From: Anaerolineaceae bacterium
Lineage (GTDB): Bacteria; Chloroflexota; Anaerolineae; Aggregatilineales; Phototrophicaceae
Length of the DNA stretch: 64,000 nucleotides
Assembly: GCA_020634115.1 (NCBI GenBank)
Contig: JACKCH010000019.1
Location: 90,088 to 154,087, forward strand
Direction of reading: 5' to 3'
In this document: one piece after another, positions 17,380 to 25,724 of the stretch
How positions within the stretch are numbered: position 1 is the first letter of the stretch
Layout of the letters: the number at the start of each line of letters is the position of its first letter
Notes under the pieces: generated by a model
What the model saw: the letters and a program-made list of their open reading frames with translations, nothing else
Databases searched by the model: none
What the model was told of the DNA's origin: nothing
Program-made: the position numbers and the translations under genes

Positions 17380-18435
17380 GTGACCCCGCAACTGAATTTT
17401 CACTTGAATGAGACGGTTGATTTCCTGGTTAGTCTGCTGAACACGCCTAGTCCAACCGGGTACTATCAGGAGGCTATCGCGATTACCGAGGCAGCTTTTG
17501 CCCAATTGAATGTCCCCGGTCTGGAACTTGCCATCACCACTAAAGGCGCGTTAGTAGGGACGTGGCATGGTGACTCGGCAGAAGCGCCGCGCGGTATCAC
17601 AGCGCATGTGGATACGCTGGGGCTGATGGTAAAGGAGATTAAAGGGAGTGGTCGTCTGAAAACAACTATGCTGGGCGGCTACGACTGGAATGCGGTCGAA
17701 CTTGAAGGGGTGACAGTGCGAACCTACGACGGTCGTCTGTACCGGGGGACAGTCGTCCCTGTGAATCCTAGTTTTCATGTCAACCGCGAAATTCCGAAAA
17801 TGGAGCGTAAGGCCGAAACGATGGAAGTTCGTTTGGATGCGCGGACGACCAGTGCCGATGAGACCCGGAAACTGGGCATTGGGGTAGGGGACTTCATTTT
17901 TCTTGATCCGCGTGTTGAGTTGGGGGAAGCCGGTTTTATCCGGTCACGCCACCTGGATGACAAAGCGGGAGTTGCGGCGATTTACGCGGCGCTCTGGGCA
18001 CTGAAGGACGCGGGGCTGCGCCCGGCTCAGGATACGACAATCCTGATCGCCAATTACGAGGAGGTCGGGCATGGGGGTTCTAACGGTTTCCCGCCCGGCA
18101 TGGCGGAACTGCTGACGATTGATATGGGGGCGTTGGGAGACGGCCAGACCGGAGACGAGTTCTCGGTGAGTATCTGTGCCAAAGACAGCACCGGCCCTTA
18201 TCACCCGCTGATGATGAACAAACTGCGTCAACTGGCAGATGCCTACCACATCCCCTACCAGGTAGATATTTATCCGTATTATGGTTCGGATGGGTCGGCC
18301 TATTGGCGCGCCGGAGGCGAGGCGCGGGTTGGCCTGATTGGGCCGGGCGTGGATGCTTCCCATGCGTATGAACGCACTCACCAGGAGAGTGTCGAACATT
18401 CCGCGCACCTGATCGCCCGCTGGCTGCTGGACTGA
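17380..18435 (+). CDS. M42-family metallopeptidase (FrvX/TET aminopeptidase type)
   Basis: 351 aa from the GTG at 17380, which has AGAGGAG 8 nt upstream; a GTG at 17371 is too close to that site. The dinuclear zinc site is readable: ITAHVDTLGLM (His, Asp), SRHLDDKAGV (bridging Asp), ANYEEVGHGG (catalytic Glu and ligand Glu), TIDMGALGDG (Asp) and DASHAYERTH (His). Members are large cytoplasmic aminopeptidases or de-blocking peptidases that form dodecameric TET particles. In this protein the usual AHMDEIG reads AHVDTLG. No neighbours in an operon. Confidence 0.82.
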   Translation: MTPQLNFHLNETVDFLVSLLNTPSPTGYYQEAIAITEAAFAQLNVPGLELAITTKGALVGTWHGDSAEAPRGITAHVDTLGLMVKEIKGSGRLKTTMLGGYDWNAVELEGVTVRTYDGRLYRGTVVPVNPSFHVNREIPKMERKAETMEVRLDARTTSADETRKLGIGVGDFIFLDPRVELGEAGFIRSRHLDDKAGVAAIYAALWALKDAGLRPAQDTTILIANYEEVGHGGSNGFPPGMAELLTIDMGALGDGQTGDEFSVSICAKDSTGPYHPLMMNKLRQLADAYHIPYQVDIYPYYGSDGSAYWRAGGEARVGLIGPGVDASHAYERTHQESVEHSAHLIARWLLD

Positions 18436-18506
18436 GCAATATAGGCTGTGCGTTGCCTGGGCAGCTTTTGGTAGTGCTGCGCGATTCTTAATTAAAATCG
18501 CTTGGC

Positions 18507-19418
18507 CTAAAGATGCGCGTAACGCTGCGCGTCTTCGATTCCCATTTGAGTGAAAATCGCTACGGCCTTACTTAAAAACGTATTGGCACTATCTTTGTGA
18601 CCGAGATGATCGAGCAAGCGCGCTTCCTGTAGATAAGCATCCGCCACGCTGACTGAAGGCGATGTGGCTTCCAGAAGAGAAACCCCTTTTTCAAAGAAGG
18701 TTTTCGCGTTATTTTCTTCGCTGGTATGCAATGCCACGCGCCCTAATGCGAAGGTGGCTGATGCCTGTTCAACAGGGAGATTGAGCTGCTCTGTACGCTC
18801 TAATGCTTGCCGGGCAAAATCCTCAGCTTCCTCTGTATTTCCTTCATGTAAGGCGACCATGACCATGCAAATCTGGGCTTCAACGATGATGCGGGCATAT
18901 TCGAGTGCATCTATCTCCACCACCTTATCGGCTTGTTGGCTGATTTCCTGGAATAACTGTTTTGCATCCTGAAAACGAAACAGGTGGGTGAGTGTGGCAA
19001 TTTTCCCTACAGATAGGGCGAGATAAGCTCGTATATTACGCTCTATGGAATCGGTCAGTAGCTTGATACCCCGGTCATAGACAGTCAGTGCAGCCGTAAA
19101 GTCCCCCTGAACACGAGAAATCACAGCGAGATTGCTCAGCGGCACCACCATCATTTGCTCTTGCCCTGCCGCTTCATGGAGTTGATATAGCTGCTGATAG
19201 GCTTCTTCCGCCTGATCGAGGTGGCCGGACATCAAATTCAGAGCGGCCATACAGTTAAGAACCCGGCGCTCCAATGTTGGCAGATTCAGCTTGTTCGCAC
19301 GTTTCAGCATATCCTGGAGGGATTGCATGTCACGATCATAGTCATATTCAGATCGGATGATTCTCTGAAAGATTTTGGTCACGACTTGGGTGAGAATGGA
19401 ATGCGGCTCGTCTGCCAT
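18507..19418 (-). CDS. TPR-repeat protein
   Basis: 303 aa made almost wholly of helix pairs of tetratricopeptide type, such as GHLDQAEEAYQQLYQLHEAAG, GDFTAALTVYDRGIKLL, GNTEEAEDFARQALERTEQLN, NAKTFFEKGVSLLEA and GHKDSANTFLSKAVAIF. There is no signal peptide, so a cytoplasmic scaffold or partner-binding role is likely. It lacks the DNA-binding domain of MalT/LuxR-type TPR regulators. The partner is unknown. Confidence 0.75.
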   Translation of the reverse strand: MADEPHSILTQVVTKIFQRIIRSEYDYDRDMQSLQDMLKRANKLNLPTLERRVLNCMAALNLMSGHLDQAEEAYQQLYQLHEAAGQEQMMVVPLSNLAVISRVQGDFTAALTVYDRGIKLLTDSIERNIRAYLALSVGKIATLTHLFRFQDAKQLFQEISQQADKVVEIDALEYARIIVEAQICMVMVALHEGNTEEAEDFARQALERTEQLNLPVEQASATFALGRVALHTSEENNAKTFFEKGVSLLEATSPSVSVADAYLQEARLLDHLGHKDSANTFLSKAVAIFTQMGIEDAQRYAHL

Positions 19419-19503
19419 TGGTGACTCCCTGATTTGCTAACGTGCAATATACTATCAATAATCATAGAAAATACAAACGAGTTATTGAGTATTATCGGTC
19501 ATT

Positions 19504-19532
19504 TTGTATCGTCTTTGGCGGCTGGGTATGAT
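19504..19532 (+). promoter_or_regulatory. Promoter for the MarC-family gene
   Basis: TTGTAT (19504-19509), a 17-nt spacer and TATGAT (19527-19532), 62 nt ahead of the TTG start codon. Confidence 0.45.
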
Positions 19533-19593
19533 AATTAAAACCTGAAGATCAGGGTTCTGGAATCGGATAACCAGAAATAAAGGAGCCAATGCT

Positions 19594-20235
19594 TTGAATG
19601 ACCCGCTTAATTTCGGTCTTCTGGCTTTTGCGTCACTGTTCACGATGATTAACCCGCTAGGTGTTGTACCGGTTTATGTTTCGATGACTGCTTCGCTTAC
19701 CAAAGAGCAGGCACGCCGTACCGCGCTCAAAGCTACTGTGACCGCCCTGGCGATCCTGGTCGTTTTCACGCTGACTGGGCAGTTGATTTTCCAGTTTTTC
19801 TCAATCTCGGTGAACAGTTTGCGCGTGGTGGGCGGCGTGATTTTCTTCATCATGGGGTATGACATGCTTCAGGCACGCCTGAGCCGGACGAAACATGATG
19901 ATGAACCATCCCAGACTTATGTGGAGGACATTGCCGTTACGCCGCTGGCAATTCCGATGATTTGTGGCCCCGGCGCGATTACCAGTGTGATTGTATTTGC
20001 TGGGGATGCGGTCACGGTAGCACATCAGGCGGTACTGTTTGTCGTTATGGCTGGGGTGATGGTCATGACCTATGCCGCGCTGCGGGGGTCACAGCGCATC
20101 ATGGATGTGATCGGAGAGAATGGCAACCGTGTGCTGATGCGTTTAATGGGACTGATCGTGATGGCGATCGCGGTGGAATTCTTCTTTGGTGGCCTCAAGC
20201 CGATTCTGCGGGATATTTTTATGATTGGGGGCTAA
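19594..20235 (+). CDS. marC: MarC-family integral membrane protein
   Basis: 213 aa. The start is a TTG at 19594 with AAAGGAG 8-9 nt upstream; no in-frame ATG lies nearby. Six hydrophobic helices are visible with the family signatures FASLFTMINPLGVVPVYVSMT at the N-terminus and TPLAIPMICGPGAITSVI in the second half. The MarC/NAAT family was named for the mar locus, but its transport substrate is still uncertain; some members are linked to amino acids. It converges on pnp through a shared terminator. Confidence 0.85.
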   Translation: MNDPLNFGLLAFASLFTMINPLGVVPVYVSMTASLTKEQARRTALKATVTALAILVVFTLTGQLIFQFFSISVNSLRVVGGVIFFIMGYDMLQARLSRTKHDDEPSQTYVEDIAVTPLAIPMICGPGAITSVIVFAGDAVTVAHQAVLFVVMAGVMVMTYAALRGSQRIMDVIGENGNRVLMRLMGLIVMAIAVEFFFGGLKPILRDIFMIGG

Positions 20236-20263
20236 ACGCGGCCTCTACTCAAACTATCCGCAC

Positions 20264-20297
20264 AAAAAAAGGGACATGAACCAACCATGTCCCTTTT
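20264..20297. terminator. Bidirectional intrinsic terminator between marC and pnp
   Basis: AAAAGGGACATG (20267-20278) pairs perfectly with CATGTCCCTTTT (20286-20297) around a 7-nt loop. T-rich ends are found in both directions (TTTT on the plus strand, seven T on the minus strand), so it can serve both convergent genes. Confidence 0.88.
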
Positions 20298-20327
20298 GCT
20301 TCGCTTCATTTTATGGGGATTTCCGGT

Positions 20328-22592
20328 TTACCGGCGACCACCACGATCACCGCCGCGCCGATCACCACCACGCCGGTCGCCGCCACGCCGATCACCACCA
20401 CGCCGGTCACCGCCACGTCCACCGCGATCGCCGCTGCGTCCGCCCCGGTCACGGCTGCGAGCTTCTTCTGCCGTCCAGCCTTCCAGCACGGCCTGGCGAC
20501 TCAGGCGCACTTTGCCGCCTTCATCTACATCCGTTACCATCACCATGATCTCATCACCCAGCTTGACTTCGCTTTCCACCGACTCGACGCGGTAGTCCGC
20601 TAACTGGGAGATGTGAACCATGCCTTCACGTCCTGGCAGGAATTCGACAAACGCGCCATAGGATTCGATGCGGGTGACACGCCCGGTATAGATGCGTCCT
20701 ATCTCAGCATCTTCGGTCAGCGCCTGGATTTCCTCGACGGCCAGCGTCGCGGAGGGGCCATCAGCACAGGCAACGAACACCGTGCCATCTTCCTCAATAT
20801 CAATCTTGGAGCCGGTACGTTCCTGAATGCTACGGATGATCTTGCCACCTGGGCCAATCACAGCACCAATCTTGTCCGGGTCAATCTTGATGGTGATAAT
20901 ACGTGGTGCGTAATCACCAAGTTCGCTGCGCGGCTCAGCAATCGCGCCTTTCATCACTTCCAGGATTTGCATCCGGGCGGTCTTGGCCTGAGCCAGTGCT
21001 TTACGCATGATTTCCTCGGAAACGCCCTTGATCTTGATGTCCATTTGCAGGGCAGTGATTCCATTGACCGTTCCGGCGACCTTGAAGTCCATATCACCCA
21101 GGTGGTCTTCCATACCCTGGATGTCGGTCAGCACGGCGACGTTATCGCCTTCTTTGATAAGCCCCATCGCAATCCCGGCGACTGGGCGTGCGATCGGTAC
21201 ACCGGCATCCATGAGCGCCAGAGTACTACCGCACACACTCGCCATAGAGGTACTACCGTTGGAACTCATGACCTCGCTCACCAGGCGAATGGTGTAGGGG
21301 AATTCATCTTCCGCCGGAATCATGTTCCGCAGCGCTGTCTCGGCCAGCGCACCATGCCCGATTTCACGGCGTTTCGGGCCACGCAGCGGGTAAGTTTCGC
21401 CTGTACTATAGGGCGGGAAGTTATAGTGATGCAGGTAACGCTTGGTATCTTCTGGCGAAAGGCCGTCAAGCATCTGCGAGTCGCGGGGGGTTCCCAGGGT
21501 GGCAATCGTCAGAACCTGCGTCTGCCCACGCTTGAACAACCCTGAACCATGTACACGGGGGATGAGACCGACTTCCGCTGACAGAGGGCGAATGGTGAAA
21601 TAGTCACGTCCATCGGGACGCACTCCATCCTCCACGATCCGGCGGCGCACTTCCTCTTTGATGACCTGCGAAAAAGCTTCACGAACATCACCCAGCTTAA
21701 CCTGCTGCTCGGCGTCCGCGCTTTCCGCGTTTTTAGCTTCATATTCGCTGGTGAGTGCTTCCCGCACTACTTCCAGCGCCGCGTTACGCTCTTCGCGGTC
21801 TGTCTGCTCAACCACAATCTGGCGTACCTGGCTGCGGGTCTTTTCCGCGACTTCAACGCCTAGTGCTTCGTCAATCTTGGTGGAGATGTATTCCGATTTT
21901 TCCTTGCCGATTTCAGCCCGGATAGACCGTTGTAGTTCAATGATCGGCTGAATCGCCTGATGCCCAAGCGTCAGCGCGCGGAGCATCGTCTCCTCATCCA
22001 CCTCGGTTGCGCCGCATTCGACCATGTTGATCGAATCGGCAGTCCCCGCGATGCGCAAGTCGAGAATGCTGTTTTCCATTTCGCTGATGGTCGGGTTGAC
22101 CACTAATTCGTCATCAATCAGGCCGATTCTTACCCCTGCTACGGGCCCATCCCAGGGAATGTTGGAAATCATCAGCGCGGTGCTGGCGGCGATCATGCCC
22201 AGCATATCCACTTGATGTTCCTGGTCGTGGCTAAAGGCCGTCAGGATCACCTGCACTTCATTCCGCATGTTCTTCGGAAACAGCGGGCGCAGCGGGCGGT
22301 CAATCACGCGGGAAGCCAAAATCGCCTGTTCTGAAGGCCGCCCTTCACGGCGGAAGAAACTGCCGGGGATACGCCCCGCAGCATACATCTTCTCTTCAAA
22401 ATCCACGCTCAGCGGGAAGAAATCAATACCCTCACGCGCGGTTTTGCTCATGGTTGTGGTGGCGAATACCATCGTCTCGCCTTCGGTCACGGTGACTGCG
22501 CCACCGGCCTGTTCCGCCAGCCGTCCGGTTTCAATGATGAGTTCGCTGTTGCCCAGCTTCACGGTATAACGATGAATGTTTGAATCCGACAT
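20328..22592 (-). CDS. pnp: Polyribonucleotide nucleotidyltransferase (PNPase) with RGG-type tail
   Basis: 754 aa. Two RNase PH domains (about 10-225 and 325-550), a KH domain (about 555-615, IGAVIGPGGKIIRSIQERTGSKIDIEEDG) and an S1 domain (about 620-690, GRIYTGRVTRIESYGAFVEFLPGREGMVHIS). The second PH core has the phosphate-site segments FKRGQTQVLTIATLG and SNGSTSMASVCGSTLALMDAGVP. It degrades RNA 3'-5' by phosphorolysis as a trimer. The last 40 residues are a repeated Asp-Arg-Arg-Gly-Gly motif not found in standard PNPase. It follows rpsO with a 177-nt gap that contains a long hairpin, as in the classical rpsO-pnp arrangement. Confidence 0.95.
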   Translation of the reverse strand: MSDSNIHRYTVKLGNSELIIETGRLAEQAGGAVTVTEGETMVFATTTMSKTAREGIDFFPLSVDFEEKMYAAGRIPGSFFRREGRPSEQAILASRVIDRPLRPLFPKNMRNEVQVILTAFSHDQEHQVDMLGMIAASTALMISNIPWDGPVAGVRIGLIDDELVVNPTISEMENSILDLRIAGTADSINMVECGATEVDEETMLRALTLGHQAIQPIIELQRSIRAEIGKEKSEYISTKIDEALGVEVAEKTRSQVRQIVVEQTDREERNAALEVVREALTSEYEAKNAESADAEQQVKLGDVREAFSQVIKEEVRRRIVEDGVRPDGRDYFTIRPLSAEVGLIPRVHGSGLFKRGQTQVLTIATLGTPRDSQMLDGLSPEDTKRYLHHYNFPPYSTGETYPLRGPKRREIGHGALAETALRNMIPAEDEFPYTIRLVSEVMSSNGSTSMASVCGSTLALMDAGVPIARPVAGIAMGLIKEGDNVAVLTDIQGMEDHLGDMDFKVAGTVNGITALQMDIKIKGVSEEIMRKALAQAKTARMQILEVMKGAIAEPRSELGDYAPRIITIKIDPDKIGAVIGPGGKIIRSIQERTGSKIDIEEDGTVFVACADGPSATLAVEEIQALTEDAEIGRIYTGRVTRIESYGAFVEFLPGREGMVHISQLADYRVESVESEVKLGDEIMVMVTDVDEGGKVRLSRQAVLEGWTAEEARSRDRGGRSGDRGGRGGDRRGGDRRGGDRRGGDRRGGDRGGRR
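20356..20415. repeat. 30-nt tandem repeat in the 3' end of pnp
   Basis: Two copies of a 30-nt unit (20356-20385 and 20386-20415) differ at one base and encode two rounds of DRRGGDRRGG in the PNPase tail. The flanks show further degenerate copies. Slippage here would change the length of the RGG-like tail. Confidence 0.8.
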
Positions 22593-22622
22593 TTCACTCT
22601 CCTTCTGCTTGTGAAATATGCG

Positions 22623-22708
22623 AAATGCCCGGCAATCAGGGACTGGAAGGTGCTGCCAAAAAAGCCGCTTTTAGCCCCACTTTCCAATTCCTGCTCTGCC
22701 AGGCATTT
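22623..22708 (-). promoter_or_regulatory. Long imperfect hairpin in the pnp leader
   Basis: Between rpsO and pnp, arms at 22623-22652 and 22678-22708 pair in blocks (AAATGCC/GGCATTT, GGCA/TGCC, AGG/CCT, TGGAA/TTCCA, GTG/CAC), 22 base pairs in all with small internal loops. In enterobacteria an RNase III-cut hairpin at the same place lets PNPase repress its own synthesis. The position and shape here suggest a similar processing site, but this is inference. Confidence 0.6.
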
Positions 22709-22769
22709 GCTAAAATCTGGATATTACCCCAGGTTTTGCCAAGTGCGATCTAATCGTATTTGCCAGCAC

Positions 22770-23039
22770 TCAGCGCCGCAGACCCAACCGCTGAATCAAT
22801 TCCCGGTAGCTATCCGGGTCTTTTTGACTCAGGTACTTCAGATGGCGGCGACGTTGACCGACGAGCTTGAGCAGACCGCGCCGTGAGTGTTCATCGTGTT
22901 TGTGGGTCCGCAGGTGGTCGGTGAGCTGTAAAATGCGTGATGTCAGGATGGCAACCTGGACTTCGGGTGACCCGGTATCGTTTTCGTGCCGGGCGTAATC
23001 CTGGATAATAATCTGTTTGGAATGCTTGTCTATCGGCAT
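22770..23039 (-). CDS. rpsO: Ribosomal protein S15
   Basis: 89 aa from the ATG at 23039, the exact usual length of S15; an upstream frame start at 23051 is not needed. The protein binds 16S rRNA helices 20-22 and helps form bridge B4. Diagnostic segments are ARHENDTGSPEVQVAILTSRI, LRTHKHDEHSRRGLLKLVGQRRRHLKYL and the C-terminal YRELIQRLGLRR. A strong promoter lies about 80 nt upstream, and pnp follows on the same strand. Confidence 0.97.
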   Translation of the reverse strand: MPIDKHSKQIIIQDYARHENDTGSPEVQVAILTSRILQLTDHLRTHKHDEHSRRGLLKLVGQRRRHLKYLSQKDPDSYRELIQRLGLRR

Positions 23040-23117
23040 AACCGTCCTCACTAGGTTTATGGTGTGTCACCAGATGAGCCGGACAGCCTGGCTCATCGGT
23101 CTATAAAGTTGATGGGC

Positions 23118-23146
23118 ATTATAGCAGAACCACTTGGGGCTGCCAA
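23118..23146 (-). promoter_or_regulatory. rpsO-pnp promoter
   Basis: Minus-strand TTGGCA (plus 23141-23146), a 17-nt spacer, then TATAAT (plus 23118-23123) with an extended -10 TG one base before it. It is close to consensus and about 80 nt from the rpsO start. Confidence 0.7.
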
Positions 23147-23167
23147 TGCTGAATCAAACCAGCCTGT

Positions 23168-25303
23168 TTAAGTATGCAGCGCCTCAGCAACCAGATTGAC
23201 TGTGTGATGGGTGCGGAACAAACTGTACTGTCCGGTACGTCCCGGCACCAGATTCAACACGTTTTCGGTTTCCATGATGGAGAACCACAGGCCCATATCC
23301 CAGTTGCTTTCCGGGTCGGCTTCCTGCACGGTTTGCTCGGAAATCAGCGTGTTTCGCTCGTAAATTTCCAGCAACACGGCGATAAAGCGGTCACGCTGGT
23401 CTAGAACCTGACTGCATAGGGCGGTGTTTTGATCCAGCGAAATGCCCTTCGTCTGGAAATCGCTCTGGGGATTGTCGTATTCCTGTACCAGAGCTGCGTT
23501 GTTCTGTACCAAGTATTCCACGCCCCGCTGGAATGCCATCCCGGTATCATAAGGACGTAGGCGGCGGTGCAGGCTACCCAGTGGACACCAACTGAAGTTG
23601 CGGAAACTGGTGAATTGTTCCACGCTCACAATAATGCGCTGGACCATTGAGGCGGTTTCCGGGTGGCGCTGAACCATGTCGCTGAAAGGAATCGCCGTCC
23701 ACTCGATATCCACCGCGTCTTCCAGGTCTGTCACCGTGTCATTCGCGTCCATTGCCGGGACTTCGAGGTCTGGCCTCAGCTTGATTACTGGGACCAAGTC
23801 ATCTGGATTATGGCGGTGGGGGATGAGTTCCCGCATGAGGATGTGTTCCCGAACCAGACAGTCAATCCACTCCGAACGCCACTGGTCGCTGTAGTTACAG
23901 CCGGGCTTATCCAGATCACGATCCATCGCCAGCCCTTTGAGCAGGAAGCCGTAGTTGACGTATTCCCAGCCGCGAACCGTCAGCGTGTTGTAGACCCGTA
24001 CCACAATTCGATCTCGAATCAGGCGGGTTTTTTCGACAATAGGGTGGGGGTCGTTAAGCGTGACATCCCCGCTCGTTGAAATCGGCTTCAGGATACCCAG
24101 TGAAGTTGCCTGCGAAACCAAATCTTCTCCGCGCGCCCGCGAAATCACTGCGCCCACTTCCTGGAGCTGGGTAATCACCTGGCGCAGGGGGATCACTTTC
24201 GTGTTCAGCGCTGTTGCCAGCCGGTCAAATTGGAGGATCACGCTTGACCACTGCGACGGGGTGAACCCGGTGTTATCGACGCCATTGAAGGCAACCGGCG
24301 CGGCGCTCAGGGATTGGTGCGTTTGCAGGTCGGTGAAATCATCAATGTACTCAATGGAAATGCCGGGGTTGTTCTCCAACTGGCGGCTGGTGCTGCCGCG
24401 CACACCCCACACAATCACCGTTTTGTTGCGCTGGCGCAGTGTGTTCAGTACCTCATTGAAGTCCCGATCTCCACTCGCCATGATATAAACATCGGCTGAG
24501 TCGTCATGCCCTGAGTCGGTGATGACATCTTTAGCGATACGCATATCGGCACTGTTTTTGCCAGGCAGGTTAAAGACCGGGTCTATATTTGCCATCAGCA
24601 GGCGGCTGGGTGCTTCCTCTGCGACTTCTCGCCCAGCAGAATCAACCAGCGGCGGTAAACTGCCACGCTGACCCCATGGGGCATAGGCCGCCAGTTTGAC
24701 GACCTGACCGTGTGCTTTACCCTGTGTGAGGAACCGGTCAATCAGGTGATCCAGATTGACGATAAAGCCCTGCTCATTCAGGCTGATAGCGATGTTCTCA
24801 AAGTCAATGTAAATCGCTACGTTCTTGGTCTGAATACCGAGCAGCGACTCAAGTGGTTGGAAAATGACCTCATTCTGGAATTGGGTGCCTGTGAGAATAT
24901 TTTCCGATCCCCAAACACGGATACGGGCATTCCGGGTGGTTTTGACACGCTGAATCAAAGGGATTAAATCCGGGCTGCTTGTTGCCAGAATCAACTCATC
25001 TACCGGCTCAGGGTCAAAAGAGAAGTAGTGCAAGATGAGCGCGTCCGCTAGGCTGTCACGCAGTGGCATATCGAATACTTCGTACCCGGCGGTTTTGAAA
25101 ACACGCTGCAAGTTCGCTGCACTGGTCAGGTTTGTCCAATCCGATACCGCTACAGCCTTCAGTTTATCCGCGCTGATAAGACCAGCAGCCAGTGCCGCTC
25201 CACCGCGCAATCCCACTGCCAGCTCCTGGAAATCAACCGAGATACCCCGGTGCGTGAATCCCTCTATCAAGTTATCAACATCTACAATCAAATATGCTGC
25301 CAT
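23168..25303 (-). CDS. Protein with two NYN/PIN-like nuclease domains
   Basis: 711 aa from the ATG at 25303, which has AGGAAAGAAG upstream. Two NYN domains lie in tandem. The first (about 1-155) has YLIVDVDN, ADALI and SSPDLIPLIQRV, where the last replaces the usual SGDxDF, so it may be less active. The second (about 160-345) is canonical: AIYIDFENI, NSADMRIAKDVI, MASGDRDFNEVLNTLRQR and VIVWGVRG. The C-terminal half (about 375-711) is helical, possibly with winged-helix RNA-binding parts, and shows no known domain to me. NYN proteins are metal-dependent RNases that process or degrade RNA. The canonical second domain suggests a live enzyme. Confidence 0.75.
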   Translation of the reverse strand: MAAYLIVDVDNLIEGFTHRGISVDFQELAVGLRGGAALAAGLISADKLKAVAVSDWTNLTSAANLQRVFKTAGYEVFDMPLRDSLADALILHYFSFDPEPVDELILATSSPDLIPLIQRVKTTRNARIRVWGSENILTGTQFQNEVIFQPLESLLGIQTKNVAIYIDFENIAISLNEQGFIVNLDHLIDRFLTQGKAHGQVVKLAAYAPWGQRGSLPPLVDSAGREVAEEAPSRLLMANIDPVFNLPGKNSADMRIAKDVITDSGHDDSADVYIMASGDRDFNEVLNTLRQRNKTVIVWGVRGSTSRQLENNPGISIEYIDDFTDLQTHQSLSAAPVAFNGVDNTGFTPSQWSSVILQFDRLATALNTKVIPLRQVITQLQEVGAVISRARGEDLVSQATSLGILKPISTSGDVTLNDPHPIVEKTRLIRDRIVVRVYNTLTVRGWEYVNYGFLLKGLAMDRDLDKPGCNYSDQWRSEWIDCLVREHILMRELIPHRHNPDDLVPVIKLRPDLEVPAMDANDTVTDLEDAVDIEWTAIPFSDMVQRHPETASMVQRIIVSVEQFTSFRNFSWCPLGSLHRRLRPYDTGMAFQRGVEYLVQNNAALVQEYDNPQSDFQTKGISLDQNTALCSQVLDQRDRFIAVLLEIYERNTLISEQTVQEADPESNWDMGLWFSIMETENVLNLVPGRTGQYSLFRTHHTVNLVAEALHT

Positions 25304-25724
25304 AATCTTCTTTCCTAAAAAGCACACCACCAGAACCTTGCGGAACGGTGGCTGTGTGCTTAGCATTTTCAGGTTGTCCGCATAAAGGTTTTTTATAAAA
25401 GTTTTTGAACCGAATCGGCGTTATTTATCTCATGTTGCTCAGAGGCTATTCCTAAATCCTCCTATTATAGCATTAAACAAATAGACATTAGCTTACGACG
25501 ATTACACTCCACCGGACTAAAAACCACACAAGATCAAGGGATTTCAGGGAAAGACAATTCACGATTACTTGATTTCGTAAATAATCTTTATCAACTTTTA
25601 ATATTATACACCTTGTGTATTAAAAGAACGTTGAGGAAAAATTAGAACATCCTCACTTTTTCCTCAAATAGGGTGGTAGAGCCGGGAATGAACCCGGCCT
25701 CGATTGCCACTAATTCGTGCGTGA
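25304..25724. other. 421-nt AT-rich intergenic stretch
   Basis: This lies between the NYN gene and the proS stop. It holds a minus-strand TATAAT (plus 25464-25469) with an extended -10 TG, giving a leader of about 150 nt for the NYN gene; the -35 is weak. The proS-proximal part carries two hairpins, described separately. No open frame with coding character was found. Confidence 0.55.
25632..25698 (-). terminator. Two hairpins downstream of proS
   Basis: GCCGGG/CCCGGC around a 6-nt loop (25681-25698) lies 26 nt after the proS stop on the minus strand. It is followed by TTGAGGAAAAA/TTTTTCCTCAA (25632-25642 with 25658-25668), an 11-bp repeat whose second arm starts with five T on the minus strand. 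Together they probably end the proS message. Confidence 0.5.

Noticed and set aside
20287..20603. Plus-strand frames with Pro/Arg or Ala/Thr repeats opposite pnp
   Set aside because: They are antisense shadows of the repeated RGG-like tail of PNPase.
25367..25660. Possible small RNA or gene in the AT-rich gap before the NYN gene
   Set aside because: No start with ribosome site or conserved structure was found apart from promoter and terminator elements.
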